Positions 1 through 8,888 of a stretch of 64,000 bases of DNA are shown piece after piece. How positions within the stretch are numbered: the stretch's first letter is position 1; every line of letters starts with the position of its first letter. The DNA lies in the NCBI GenBank assembly GCA_964545205.1, contig CAZJFH010000013.1, forward strand, positions 1 to 64,000, given 5' to 3'. The translations under genes and the position numbers were made by a program. The stretch is from CAZJFH01 sp964545205 (GTDB lineage: Bacteria > Pseudomonadota > Alphaproteobacteria > Rhodospirillales > Magnetospirillaceae). The notes below the pieces were generated by a model. The model was not told the DNA's origin, made no database searches, and saw only the letters and a program-made list of their open reading frames with translations.

Positions 1-52
1 TGCCGGAGCCGACCAGCCCAAGCGTCAGATCGGAACGGGTGGCGTCGAGCAT
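1..52 (-). CDS. N-terminal fragment of an unidentified protein
   Basis: Only the first 17 codons lie in the window. The reverse strand has an ATG after a GAGAGGAC ribosome-binding stretch and reads MLDATRSDLTLGLVGSG, which resembles the beginning of a nucleotide-binding or 2-oxoacid oxidoreductase-type subunit (a short strand followed by a G-x-G turn), but that is too little to name. It is divergent from the FMN protein that follows, so the two may share a control region. Confidence is limited by the length. Confidence 0.35.
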   Translation of the reverse strand, partial: MLDATRSDLTLGLVGSG

Positions 53-176
53 GGTGATGTCCTCTCAAGCGAAGCGTCGTCCGCACCAGGTCAGCAGCGA
101 GGGTAGTGGCTGCGGCAGACCGGAGGCAAACGGTTTGGCCGCGAGCTGCGCCATTTTGCCGCTGGCTGCGACCCCG

Positions 177-227
177 CCCGTTCGGGTATGACTGTTCCCA
201 CAAAATCGAGGGGTAACCCGAATCGGG
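177..227. repeat. Imperfect inverted repeat upstream of the glutamate-synthase-like gene
   Basis: The left arm CCCGTTCGGGT (177-187) pairs with the right arm ACCCGAATCGGG (216-227) apart from one unpaired base. It lies in the leader just before the ribosome-binding site of the gene starting at 245 and could be an operator or a leader hairpin. No sigma-54-type promoter was found next to it. Confidence 0.4.
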
Positions 228-244
228 AAGAGAGGGGGATTTCT

Positions 245-1885
245 ATGTTCATGCCGAACAAGAGGAACGATGTCCTTGGCGCCAACAACCGGGGCAACGT
301 CATCTCGTCGGGTCTTTGCGATCTGTGCACCGCCGACTGCCTCGGCAAGTGCGAGACCTGGCTGTCTTCGCTGGCCGGGCGCAAGATGCTCTATCCGCGC
401 GACTTCGGGCGCGTGACGGCGGGTTCGGGTTCGACCACCCATGTCGGCGTTTCCTACGAGGCGCTGCGCATCCAGGGCAATCTGTACGGCGCCGCCGGCC
501 TGCCGGCCGGGCTGAGCAGCAATCCGGACAACTGCCTGTTCTCGCGGGTGTCCCTGGAGACCAGCTTCGGGGCCGAGGTCAAGACCAAGGCGCGCTATCC
601 CTTCATGACCGGCGCGCTGGGCTCGACCTTCATCGCCGCGCGCTACTGGGACGGCTTCGCCGCCGGCTGCGCCCTGACCGGGATTCCCATCGTCGTCGGC
701 GAGAACGTCGTCGGCGTCGACCGCGCGGCGGAGATCGGCAACGGCCGCGTCCATTCGGCGCCCGAGCTCGACCGGCGCATCCAGACCTATCTGCGCTATT
801 ACGAGGGTTACGGCGCGATCATCGTCCAGCTCAACGTCGAGGACACCCGCAACGGCGTCGCCGAATACGTCGCCGAGAAGTACGGCGACAAGGTCGTGAT
901 CGAGCTGAAATGGGGCCAGGGCGCCAAGAACATCGGCGGCGAGATCCAGGTCACCAGCCTTGAATACGCGCAGTTCCTGAAGGACCGCGGCTATCTGGTC
1001 GACCCCGATCCCAGCCTGCCCGAGGTGCGCAAGGCGTTCGAGATCGGCGCCATCCGCTCGTTCGCGCGCCACAGCCGCCTCGGCTACACCGACCGGACGA
1101 CGCGCGACGAGGTGCGCGACGAGTTCATGACCTCGGTCGCCTATCTGCGCAGCCTGGGCTTCAGGCGCATCTCGCTCAAGACCGGCTCCTACGGCATGGA
1201 GGCGCTGGCGATGGCGATCCGCTACGCCAGCGACGCCGGCCTCGACCTGCTGACCATCGACGGCTCGGGCGGCGGCACCGGCATGAGCCCATGGAACATG
1301 ATGGAGAGCTGGGGCGTCCCCTCGGTGCTGCTGCACGCCAAGGCCCACGAATACGCGGCGCTGCTGGCGGCGCAGGGCGGCAAGGTCGTCGACCTGTCCT
1401 TCGCCGGCGGCTTCGCCCGCGAGGACCAGATCTTCAAGGGCCTGGCGCTGGGCGCGCCGTTCGTCAAGCTGATCTGCATGGGCCGCGCGTTGATGATCCC
1501 GGGATTCCTGGGCGCCAACATCGAGGGCGCGCTCGATCCCGATCGCCGCGAGGCGGTGCACGGCAACTGGAACGAACTGCCCAAGAGCGTCGAGGTGTTC
1601 GGCCATCGCCCCGAAGAGATCTTCGCCGGCTGGTCCGAGCTCGAGGCCAAGCTGGGCAGCCGGGAGGTGCGCCAGGTGCCGCTGGGCGCGGTGGCGCTGT
1701 GGACGCTGGTCGACAAGCTGGGCGCCGGCCTGCAGCAGCTCATGGCCGGGGCGCGGCGCTTCGAGATCGCGCAGATCCGCCGCGACGACATCGCCGCCGC
1801 CAATCGCGAGACCGAGCGCGAGACGAAGATCCCGTTCATCACCGACGCCCAGGACGACGTCGCGCGGGACATCCTGCGCGGGTGA
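245..1885 (+). CDS. FMN-binding glutamate synthase-like protein
   Basis: 546 residues. It matches the FMN/glutamate-synthase domain of GltB-type enzymes that occurs as a free-standing protein: an (alpha/beta)8 barrel ending in the glycine-rich stretch TIDGSGGGTGMSP (about residues 338-350) followed by SWGVPS, as in glutamate synthase large subunits. The amidotransferase domain is absent. An N-terminal CX2CX3CX3C cluster (Cys25, 28, 32, 36) may bind an iron-sulfur centre or structural metal. The ATG at 245 is chosen because GAGAGGGGG sits just upstream; an ATG at 188 in frame lacks one. Such stand-alone proteins are predicted oxidoreductases moving electrons between FMN, Fe-S and a substrate; the true reaction cannot be read from the sequence. 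Confidence 0.8.
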   Translation: MFMPNKRNDVLGANNRGNVISSGLCDLCTADCLGKCETWLSSLAGRKMLYPRDFGRVTAGSGSTTHVGVSYEALRIQGNLYGAAGLPAGLSSNPDNCLFSRVSLETSFGAEVKTKARYPFMTGALGSTFIAARYWDGFAAGCALTGIPIVVGENVVGVDRAAEIGNGRVHSAPELDRRIQTYLRYYEGYGAIIVQLNVEDTRNGVAEYVAEKYGDKVVIELKWGQGAKNIGGEIQVTSLEYAQFLKDRGYLVDPDPSLPEVRKAFEIGAIRSFARHSRLGYTDRTTRDEVRDEFMTSVAYLRSLGFRRISLKTGSYGMEALAMAIRYASDAGLDLLTIDGSGGGTGMSPWNMMESWGVPSVLLHAKAHEYAALLAAQGGKVVDLSFAGGFAREDQIFKGLALGAPFVKLICMGRALMIPGFLGANIEGALDPDRREAVHGNWNELPKSVEVFGHRPEEIFAGWSELEAKLGSREVRQVPLGAVALWTLVDKLGAGLQQLMAGARRFEIAQIRRDDIAAANRETERETKIPFITDAQDDVARDILRG

Positions 1886-1896
1886 GTGAGGACAGG

Positions 1897-1926
1897 CGGA
1901 GCCCCGGGCCGTCTCCCCGGGCTCCG
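1897..1926. terminator. Bidirectional hairpin between convergent genes
   Basis: CGGAGCCC pairs with GGGCTCCG around a 14-base loop, placed between the stop codons of two converging genes. There is no T-run on either side, so termination strength is uncertain. Confidence 0.5.
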
Positions 1927-1937
1927 TCCGTCCGCCG

Positions 1938-3533
1938 TCAGACCGCGACCCGGTCGCGGCCGCAAGACTTGGCCTCGTAGAGCGCGCGATCGGCCTCCTC
2001 GATCAGCGCGGTCGCGGTGCGGCCCGGCTCGGGGGTGGTGGCGGCCAGACCGACGCTGACGGTGACGTGGCCGGCGGTCGTCGAGGCCGCGTGCGGGATG
2101 CCGGTCGCCGCGACCGCACGGCGCACGCGTTCGGCGACGACCGAAGCGCCGCGGGAATCGGTGTCGGGCAGGACGACGATCATCTCCTCGCCGCCATAGC
2201 GTCCGACCAGATCGCCGGGGCGCGAGCAGACCCCGACCACGACCTCCGCGATCCGGCGCAGGCAGGCGTCGCCGGCCGGGTGGCCGTAGTGGTCGTTGTA
2301 CGCCTTGAAGTGGTCGACGTCGATCATCAGCACCGCCAGCGGGCGGCGGGCGCGCCCGGCGCGCAGCCATTCGCGCTCGAAGGCGGTCATGAAGTGGCGG
2401 CGGTTGGGGATGCCGAGCAGGCTGTCGGTCTCGGCCTGCGCGCGCAACTGCCTGGTCGTGTCCTCGAGGCGGCCGAGCATGTTGTTGAGGCTGGCCGAAA
2501 TCTCGGCCATCTCGCGCACCTTGCCCGGTCGCGACCGCCACGACAGGTCGCCGCCGGCGACCCGGCCCATGCCCTCCGACAGCGTGCGTAGCGGCTTGAG
2601 CACCAGCCGGCCGAGAATGACCCACAGGCTGAGGAAGAGAAGGGCGCCGCTGATGGCGATCTGGACGTAGCTGGTCAACATGAAGTCGCGGACGGTGCCG
2701 AGGGCCGCGTCGCGGGGCCGGCTGACGATCGCGTACATGCCCGTGGCTCCCAGCCGGACATAGGCGAAGTAGCGCGGTTCGCCGGCGCCGCCTGGCGCCT
2801 CGATCACGCCCGCCTCGCGGCCGTCGGCCCGGATGGCCGCCATCGCGGCCGATTCCGGCGCCCGGTCGTGATGCGCGCCGCCGCCGAGCGCCCGGCCGAG
2901 GACGAGGCCGCGCTCGTCGGTCACCGTCACCTCCGTTCCGGCCGGCTGGCCTTGCTGGACGACCAGGCGTTCGACCCAGTCGACCTGCTTGCCGGCGATG
3001 ACCATCAGCCTTGGAACGCCCCGGTCGTCGAGCACCGGCAGCGCGGCGGGCAGGGCCGTCTTGCCGCTGACCCGCCCGATCAGTATCCCGCCGGTCGCGA
3101 AGCCCGGCGCCGACAACGCCGTCCTGAAGTAATCGCGATCGGCGAAGGACACGCCGGGCGAGAGCGGCTGCGCCGCGCAGAGGCCGGCGCCGTCGGCACG
3201 GGCCAGGATCAAGGTGTCGATGCTGACGATGTTCCGGACCGCTTCCGCCAGCGCCCGCCGGCACAATTCCGGGTCGGACGCCAGTTCCGCCGCCACGGTG
3301 GCGAAGGAGGCGAGAACGCCGCGGATTTCTTCCAGCCAGGCCTTGTGGGCCAGCGCCACCAGCCGGGCCTGGGCCTGCAGTTCGAGCTTGGCGCTTTCCG
3401 TCTGCACGGCGGCGGCGCGGTGAATGGTGTAGGCGTTCATGCCCAGCGTCGCCGCCACGACCAGCACGACGACCGCCAGCACGATGGCGCGTTGGGGGAT
3501 CAGCCAGCGGGGCAGATTCGGCAGGCGATCCAT
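1938..3533 (-). CDS. Membrane diguanylate cyclase (sensor-HAMP-GGDEF)
   Basis: 531 residues. TM helix at about 17-36, a periplasmic Cache-like sensor region to about 285, a second TM helix at about 288-310, a HAMP linker (about 310-365) and a C-terminal GGDEF domain. The active-site loop reads RYGGEEMIVVLPD with GGEEM at 447-451, a mild variant of GG(D/E)EF; the metal- and GTP-binding residues (MIDVDHFKAYND) are present, so cyclase activity making c-di-GMP from two GTP is likely. No RxxD inhibitory site directly before the signature is evident. It converges on the FMN gene and has no obvious operon partner. Confidence 0.9.
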   Translation of the reverse strand: MDRLPNLPRWLIPQRAIVLAVVVLVVAATLGMNAYTIHRAAAVQTESAKLELQAQARLVALAHKAWLEEIRGVLASFATVAAELASDPELCRRALAEAVRNIVSIDTLILARADGAGLCAAQPLSPGVSFADRDYFRTALSAPGFATGGILIGRVSGKTALPAALPVLDDRGVPRLMVIAGKQVDWVERLVVQQGQPAGTEVTVTDERGLVLGRALGGGAHHDRAPESAAMAAIRADGREAGVIEAPGGAGEPRYFAYVRLGATGMYAIVSRPRDAALGTVRDFMLTSYVQIAISGALLFLSLWVILGRLVLKPLRTLSEGMGRVAGGDLSWRSRPGKVREMAEISASLNNMLGRLEDTTRQLRAQAETDSLLGIPNRRHFMTAFEREWLRAGRARRPLAVLMIDVDHFKAYNDHYGHPAGDACLRRIAEVVVGVCSRPGDLVGRYGGEEMIVVLPDTDSRGASVVAERVRRAVAATGIPHAASTTAGHVTVSVGLAATTPEPGRTATALIEEADRALYEAKSCGRDRVAV

Positions 3534-3681
3534 GTCCGGCCTCGTCCAAATCGTTTACTGGGTCTCGTACCATCGGGTGACCGGCACGCCAATGGTACAT
3601 CCGCTCGCCGCGGGCAGGCCAGTTCGCATCGGTTGCAGCCGGCGGCGTGCCACGACCGCCGAAGGTATGAGCGCGCCGGGC

Positions 3682-4008
3682 CTACTCCGGCCGCAGGCTG
3701 AGAATGTAGGCCGTCACGTCGCGCGCCTGCTCGGGCGGAACGATCAGGTCCGGCATCGTCGGATGGTTGATGCTGGTCAGCCAGGCCAGCAGCGACATGC
3801 CCGTGGTCGACTTCTCTGCGGCGACGTCGAAGAAGCTCGGCCCCATCATGTTCCCCCAGTCCTGCCAGCGGGTCACCTCATGGCACTCGGAGCAGGCGCT
3901 GCGGGCGTAGGCTTCGCCGGCGACGGGATCGCCGGGGAAGTCCTCGGCGAGGGCGGGCGCGGCGGCGAGGGTCAGCGCCAACGCCGCCAGATGGGCGCGA
4001 AACGTCAT
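3682..4008 (-). CDS. Periplasmic monoheme c-type cytochrome
   Basis: 108 residues with a signal peptide (MTFRAHLAALALTLAAAPALA) and one heme site, CSECH at residues 39-43. The later methionines (MSLL, PTMPDL) could supply the distal ligand, giving a small class I-like electron carrier. The ATG at 4008 follows AAGGAGGCCATC, an excellent ribosome-binding site, and an upstream in-frame extension has none. It is the second gene of a probable two-gene unit with the hypothetical protein 35 bases upstream. The partner oxidase or reductase is not in the neighbourhood. Confidence 0.85.
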   Translation of the reverse strand: MTFRAHLAALALTLAAAPALAEDFPGDPVAGEAYARSACSECHEVTRWQDWGNMMGPSFFDVAAEKSTTGMSLLAWLTSINHPTMPDLIVPPEQARDVTAYILSLRPE

Positions 4009-4043
4009 GATGGCCTCCTTCTGCGAATGCCCGCTCCGGGCGA

Positions 4044-4433
4044 TCAGCATCGATGCTCGCCTTGCTCGATCTCCTTCAGCACCTCGAACCAGAACCCGGC
4101 CACGGCGCCGTCGTCGCGATCCGCCGCCCGGCGCAGGCAGTCGACCGCGACCTCGCGCGCCTCCGGCCCGTATCTGCGCGCCATCACCGCGGCGATGATG
4201 CGGGCGAGCAGCGGCAACGGCATGGTCGCGTCGATCGGCCGCACCGTCGCGCAGCTCAGGCAGCGCAGCACCGGCTCCTGGCCGTTGGTGTGCCCGATGG
4301 CGTGGAAACGCGGCGCCGCCGCCCGCAGGCATGGTGCGAGAACGTGAATCTCGCCCGTCGCTTCGCGCGAGGCCCCCGCGAACTCGACCGGCAGCGTCCG
4401 CCGGTGTCCGGCCGATGCCTTGTTCTGCTGCAT
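4044..4433 (-). CDS. Hypothetical protein with CLSC motif
   Basis: 129 residues, soluble, not recognised. It has a CX2C pair (CLSCATVRP, centre of the protein) and a helical C-terminal half (LARIIAAVMARRYGPEAREVAVDCLRRAADRDD). The start ATG follows GGGAGACCAGTC. It precedes the small cytochrome c on the same strand with 35 bases between, suggesting co-transcription. The CX2C could bind metal or form a disulfide; nothing else points to a function. GC and codon use match its neighbours. Confidence 0.55.
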   Translation of the reverse strand: MQQNKASAGHRRTLPVEFAGASREATGEIHVLAPCLRAAAPRFHAIGHTNGQEPVLRCLSCATVRPIDATMPLPLLARIIAAVMARRYGPEAREVAVDCLRRAADRDDGAVAGFWFEVLKEIEQGEHRC

Positions 4434-4599
4434 GACTGGTCTCCCGACTGCCCGGGTCCCAGCTTGGCGCAGCCGAGGATTTTGGTCTTAATCTGCATCA
4501 GCGAAGGCATGAAAAATTCGCCGGCACGGCCGCAGGCCGAAGCGCCGGTGCAGACCGAGCGCGTCCTCTCGATTGACATCGACCGGGCGGCGGTATGAC

Positions 4600-4887
4600 A
4601 TGGCCCCGAGCCAGCCGAGCGGAAGAATGCTGACCACGCTCATCCTCATTCTGGATCTGTTCACGATCGTCTCGGGGTTCGTCGCCGCCTGGCTCTGGTA
4701 CCGGGCCGGGCAGCGGCCGCTGCGCCGGGTGTCGCGCTTCGAGACGCTCGACGCCGCCGACATCAACCGGATCGTCACCAACTTCAATCGCGCCGCCCTG
4801 CTCAACAGGCGGGCGGCGCTGGCCACCGCGGTCTCGTTCGTGTTCGTGGCCTTGCGCTTCAGCGCCTCGCTGCTGCAGCAGTTCTAG
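4600..4887 (+). CDS. Small two-helix inner-membrane protein
   Basis: 95 residues if the ATG at 4600 is used; ATG at 4627 (MLTTLILILDLF) is an equally plausible start, and neither has a strong ribosome-binding site. Two hydrophobic segments are clear: LILILDLFTIVSGFVAAWLWY and ALATAVSFVFVALRFSASLL, separated by a basic/polar loop containing DAADINRIVTNFNRAALLNRRAAL. No family recognised. It stands alone, convergent with the DUF1476 gene. Confidence 0.55.
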   Translation: MAPSQPSGRMLTTLILILDLFTIVSGFVAAWLWYRAGQRPLRRVSRFETLDAADINRIVTNFNRAALLNRRAALATAVSFVFVALRFSASLLQQF

Positions 4888-4904
4888 GCGGTGTCGCGCT
4901 TCCT

Positions 4905-4939
4905 GGCCGGCGGAGAGGGGCGCGCCCTCCCCGCCGGCC
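4905..4939. terminator. Strong bidirectional hairpin
   Basis: GGCCGGCGG pairs with CCGCCGGCC, and inside it GAGGG pairs with CCCTC around a short GC loop. It sits exactly between two convergent stop codons. No T-run is present. Confidence 0.6.
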
Positions 4940-4945
4940 GCGGTC

Positions 4946-5242
4946 TCAGCGGCGCGCCTCGATCATGCATTCCGCCAGCTTGGCGCGGATCTGGTCCTCG
5001 CTGGCCGGAATGCCTTTGCCGTCGAGGTCGCCCTTGACCTTGCGGATCACGTCCCCGTCGCCGGGTTCGTCGAGATCGGCGAGCACGACCTCCTTGGCAT
5101 AGGCTTCGGCGGCATCGCCGGAAAGGCCCATCAGGCCGGCCGCCCAATAGCCGAGCAGCTTGTTGCGGCGGGCGGTGTGCTTGAAATCGACCTCCTCGCG
5201 CCTGGCGTGGCCGTGGTCGTGGCTGCGTTCGTCACCGGTCAT
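4946..5242 (-). CDS. DUF1476 (F1-ATPase zeta-type) protein
   Basis: 98 residues. The core TARRNKLLGYWAAGLMGLSGDAAEAYAKEVVLADLDEPGD...VIRKVKGDL is diagnostic of DUF1476, known in Paracoccus and relatives as the zeta inhibitor of the F1FO-ATPase. The usual N-terminus (FDDRE..FE.KF), which carries the inhibitory segment in the studied protein, is replaced by MTGDERSHDHGHARREEVD with clustered His and acidic residues, so inhibition of F1 may be lost or altered. It is read in the same direction as the P-type ATPase that starts at 8033, 130 bases downstream of its end. Confidence 0.85.
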   Translation of the reverse strand: MTGDERSHDHGHARREEVDFKHTARRNKLLGYWAAGLMGLSGDAAEAYAKEVVLADLDEPGDGDVIRKVKGDLDGKGIPASEDQIRAKLAECMIEARR

Positions 5243-5372
5243 TTCCGTTCTCCGTCCATTGGTTCAGCGACGCTCCAGGTAGTGCGTTGCGAGCCCGACC
5301 CGTAGGGGTGGCGCGCCTCCAATAGGGAGGAACCCGGGCCGTGCAAGGGGCGCGCCGCCGCCCCGGCCGCGA

Positions 5373-8033
5373 TCACCACGGCGGCAGTCCCAGCGTCCGC
5401 CACACCAGCTTGCGCGCCTCGTCGAGCAGCAGCACGCTCGACGCCACGACCCCGGCCAGCAGCCAGTCCTCGAGGCTGAGCGCGGTGGTGCCGAAGATCT
5501 CCTGGGCCGGCGGCCAGGTGACCACGAGGATCTGGAGCAGCAGGACGCCGGCCAGGGCCAGCCACAGCTTGCCGTTGCGGAAGAAGTTGGCGCCGAAGGC
5601 CGAGTCGAACTCGGCGCGGGCGTTGAAGACGTTGAAGAACTGGTAGAGCACGAAGGTGGTGAAGGCCAGGCTCACCGCGTAGGCGGCGTCGCCCTGGTCC
5701 AGGCCGTAGACGAACATGCCGAGCGTGCCGACCATCATCGTCGCGCCGTAGAACACCAGCCGCAGCAGGCGCCGGCCGGTCAGGATCTGCGCCCCGGGGC
5801 GGCGTGGCGATTCGCGCATCAGGCCGGGCCGGGCCGGCTCGACGCCCAGGCTCATGGCCGGCGGTCCGTCCATGATGATGTTGATCCACAGCAGCTGGAT
5901 GGCGGTGAACGGGGTCGGCAGCCCGGCCAGCGTCGCCGCCAGCACCGTCAGGATGGCGCCGACATTGGTCGAGAGCTGGAATCGCACGAACTTGACGATG
6001 TTGTCGTAGATGACGCGGCCTTCCTCGACCGCGCGCACGATGGTCGCGAAGTTGTCGTCGGTCAGCACCAGCGTCGCCGCCTCCTTGGTCACCGCGGTGC
6101 CGGTGATGCCCATGGCGACGCCGATGTCGGCGGCTTTCAGCGCCGGCGCGTCGTTGACGCCGTCGCCGGTCATCGCCGCGACATGGCCCTTGGCCTTCAG
6201 CGCGCGGACGATCTTGACCTTGTGCTGCGGCGCCACGCGGGCGAACACGGCGATGTCGTCGACCCGGCGCGCCAGTTCGCCTTCGGCCATCGCGTCGAGC
6301 TCGGCGCCGGTGACCACCTCGCCGGACAGGCCCAGTTCGCGGGCGACGGCGGCGGCGGTGACCTTGTGGTCGCCGGTGATCATCTTGACCTGCACGCCGG
6401 CCTCGCGGCACAGGCCGATGGCGGCGGCGGCCTCGGGGCGCGGCGGGTCCATCAGGCCGGCGAGGCCGAGGAACGTCCAGTCCCCGGCCCAGCGCCACAG
6501 GTCGCCATCCGGATCGAAGGCCTCGGCGGGGATGGTCCGGCGGGCGATGGCGAGCACGCGCAGCGCCTGATCGGCGAGCTCGGTGTTCTGGGCGGCGATC
6601 CGCTCGCGGGCCGCCTCGTCCAGCGGCGCGGGACCGGACTCGGTCAGCCACTCGGCGCAGCGGGCCAGCAGCACGTCCGGCGCGCCCTTGACGTACATCT
6701 CGACCACCTCGCCCGCGCGATGGAAGGTGGCCATGAACTTGTGCGCGGAATCGAAGGGGATCTCGGCCAGGCGCGGGCTGCGCGCCTGCTCGTCGAGCGG
6801 ATCGAGGCCGCCCTTCTGGGCCAGCACGAACAGCGCCCCTTCGGTGGGATCGCCGACCAGCTTGCCGTCATGGACGCGCGATTCGTTGCACAGCGCCATC
6901 GGCAGCAGCGCCGGCCGCAGGTCGCCGCCGGGCTCGATGCGGCCCTCGGCGGCATAGCCCTCGCCGCTGACCGCCAGGCGCTTGCCCGCGAACCAGAGCG
7001 CGCGCGCCGTCATCTGGTTCATGGTCAGCGTGCCGGTCTTGTCGGAGCAGATCACCGTGGTCGAGCCCAGGGTCTCGACCGCCGCCAGCTTCTTGAGGAT
7101 CGCCCGGTTCTTGGCCATCCGCCACATGCCGATCGCCAGCGTCACGGTGACCACCGCCGGCAGGCCCTCGGGGATCGCCGCCACGGCCAGCGCCACCGCG
7201 GTCATCGCCGCCTCGGTCCACGGATCGCCGCGGGCGATGGCGATGGCGAAGATCACCAGCACGACGACGCCGGCGATCGCCGCCAGCCGCTTGCCCAGCG
7301 TGTCGAGCTGGCGCTGCAACGGCGTCTCCGCCTCGGGCGTCTCGGCGATCATCCCGGCCAGCTTGCCCATCTCGGTCTGCATGCCGGTGGCGGTGACCAG
7401 CATTTCCGCGCGGCCGCGGGTCACGACCGTGTTCATGAACAGCATGTTCGAACGGTCGCCGAGGGCGAGGTCGTGGCTGTCCAGGGCGGCGGTCGCCTTC
7501 GCCACCGCGTGCGACTCGCCGGTCAACGCGGCCTCGTCGACCTCCAGGCTGTGCGCCGCCATCAGCCGGCCGTCGGCCGGCACGCGGTCGCCGGCCTCCA
7601 GCAGCACGATGTCGCCGGGGACCAGATGCGCCGCGTCGATTTCGAGGACGCGGCCGTCGCGCCGGATCCGCGCCCGCGCCGCCAGCATGCCCTTGAGCGC
7701 CGCCAGCGTCTGCTCGGCCCGGTGCTCCTGGTAGAAGCCGAGGATGGCGTTGAACACCACCACCACCAGGATCACCACCGCGTCCTTGAGATCGCCGATC
7801 GCCCAGGCCAGAACCGCCGCGAGGATCAGGACGATGACCAGGAAGCCCTTGAACTGGTCGAGGAATTTCAGCCATGGCGATCGCGGCGGGGTCTCGGCGA
7901 GCCGGTTCTCGCCGTGCGCCGCAAGCCGCTGCCGCGCCTCGTCCTCGGTCAGGCCGGCGGCGGGGTCGGAGCGGAGGGCGGAGGCGGCGTTGGACAGGGA
8001 CAGCGCGTGCCACGGACGCTCTTCGATTTTCAT
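5373..8033 (-). CDS. P-type cation-transporting ATPase, Ca2+ (P2A) type
   Basis: 886 residues. All P-ATPase modules are present: cation-ATPase N-terminal domain (WHALSLSNAASALRSDP), actuator with LTGES, phosphorylation site CSDKTGTLTMN (Asp331), MITGDHKVTA, and the hinge TGDGVNDAPALKAADIGVAMG. TM4 contains VAAIPEGLPAVV, the PEGLP signature of Ca2+/Mn2+ pumps, and the C-terminus has the extra four-helix cation-ATPase C domain. It pumps divalent cations out of the cytoplasm at the cost of ATP. ATG at 8033 is chosen because CCCCGGGAGTGG precedes it; an ATG 33 bases upstream has a weaker site. Substrate specificity (Ca2+ versus Mn2+) is inferred only. Confidence 0.92.
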   Translation of the reverse strand: MKIEERPWHALSLSNAASALRSDPAAGLTEDEARQRLAAHGENRLAETPPRSPWLKFLDQFKGFLVIVLILAAVLAWAIGDLKDAVVILVVVVFNAILGFYQEHRAEQTLAALKGMLAARARIRRDGRVLEIDAAHLVPGDIVLLEAGDRVPADGRLMAAHSLEVDEAALTGESHAVAKATAALDSHDLALGDRSNMLFMNTVVTRGRAEMLVTATGMQTEMGKLAGMIAETPEAETPLQRQLDTLGKRLAAIAGVVVLVIFAIAIARGDPWTEAAMTAVALAVAAIPEGLPAVVTVTLAIGMWRMAKNRAILKKLAAVETLGSTTVICSDKTGTLTMNQMTARALWFAGKRLAVSGEGYAAEGRIEPGGDLRPALLPMALCNESRVHDGKLVGDPTEGALFVLAQKGGLDPLDEQARSPRLAEIPFDSAHKFMATFHRAGEVVEMYVKGAPDVLLARCAEWLTESGPAPLDEAARERIAAQNTELADQALRVLAIARRTIPAEAFDPDGDLWRWAGDWTFLGLAGLMDPPRPEAAAAIGLCREAGVQVKMITGDHKVTAAAVARELGLSGEVVTGAELDAMAEGELARRVDDIAVFARVAPQHKVKIVRALKAKGHVAAMTGDGVNDAPALKAADIGVAMGITGTAVTKEAATLVLTDDNFATIVRAVEEGRVIYDNIVKFVRFQLSTNVGAILTVLAATLAGLPTPFTAIQLLWINIIMDGPPAMSLGVEPARPGLMRESPRRPGAQILTGRRLLRLVFYGATMMVGTLGMFVYGLDQGDAAYAVSLAFTTFVLYQFFNVFNARAEFDSAFGANFFRNGKLWLALAGVLLLQILVVTWPPAQEIFGTTALSLEDWLLAGVVASSVLLLDEARKLVWRTLGLPPW

Positions 8034-8234
8034 GCGGGCCACTCCCGGGGTGACGACGAAGGACATCGCCGCCGAAAGATAATGCAGAATTCCCGCGGTA
8101 ACAGGGCGGAAAGCCGGGGCACCGGCGCTCGCGGGCTCCGCGCCGGGAATCGAGGGCTCCCTTACGATCCGCCTTCAGCCAGCTCGGGATATCTGGTTCC
8201 TTGTCGGGACGGACTTCGACGATGGGCGGCGGCG

Positions 8235-8888
8235 ATGGGCATCATCCTCAATCTGCGCGGAACGGCGGGCTCGGGCAAGACCGAGCTGGCGCGCCGGATC
8301 ATGGCTCGCTACGAGTGGCCCGGCGGCGGCGAGGCGATCCTCCGGCCGGGACGCCGCACGCCGATCGCCTGGCGTCTGCGGCATCCGGCGGGCCTGCGGC
8401 CGCTGGTCGTCCTCGGCCATTACGGGGCCACGGTCGGCGGCTGCGACACGATCGGCAAGCCGGACGGCGGCCTCGCCGGGGCGCTGGCGCTCGCCGAGCG
8501 CTTCGCGGCCGCAGGACACGACGTGGTTCTTGAGGGGCTGGGCCTCAGCGCCGAGGTCGCGCTGACGGCACGGATGGCCGAGCGCCATCCGATCCACGTC
8601 TTGTGGCTGAACACCGCTCCGGAGGAGTGCGTCCGCCGCTTGCTGCGACGATGGCGCCGTGGCCGGGCGGCGCGAGGCGAGGTGCAGGCGAAGATCGCCC
8701 GCGAGCATGCCGCGACCGCGTCCGCCTGCGCCGCGCTGGAGGGCCGGATCGCCGTCCGCCGCCTGGCGTTTCAGCCCGCGCTGTCGGAGGCGTTGCGCCT
8801 GTTCGGCGTCGCCGGCGGCCTGGTGCCGTCTCCTGCATGCGCCGCGACCGGCGCCGGTTTCCGGACGGTCCCTACGAGGCGGCCGTGA
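8235..8888 (+). CDS. P-loop kinase-like protein
   Basis: 217 residues. Starts MGIILNLRGTAGSGKTELARRIM with a Walker A (GTAGSGKT) at residues 9-16, followed by LVVLGHYGATVGGCDTI and HDVVLEGLGLSAE, an arrangement found in small phage/bacterial nucleotide-kinase-like or zeta-toxin-like P-loop proteins. No toxin/antitoxin partner is adjacent. Its 3' end overlaps the convergent PleD-like gene by 17 bases. Function unknown beyond NTP binding; the C-terminal 25 residues look unstructured. Confidence 0.65.
   Translation: MGIILNLRGTAGSGKTELARRIMARYEWPGGGEAILRPGRRTPIAWRLRHPAGLRPLVVLGHYGATVGGCDTIGKPDGGLAGALALAERFAAAGHDVVLEGLGLSAEVALTARMAERHPIHVLWLNTAPEECVRRLLRRWRRGRAARGEVQAKIAREHAATASACAALEGRIAVRRLAFQPALSEALRLFGVAGGLVPSPACAATGAGFRTVPTRRP

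Noticed and set aside
6183..8234. An open frame running from 6183 into the P-loop gene, which would give a 901-residue protein.
   Set aside because: The upstream part is antisense to the P-type ATPase; only the portion from the ATG at 8235, with Walker A right after it, looks real.
8235..8888. Zeta-toxin identity for the P-loop protein.
   Set aside because: There is no antitoxin gene beside it and the toxin's substrate-binding residues could not be placed; only the P-loop is certain.
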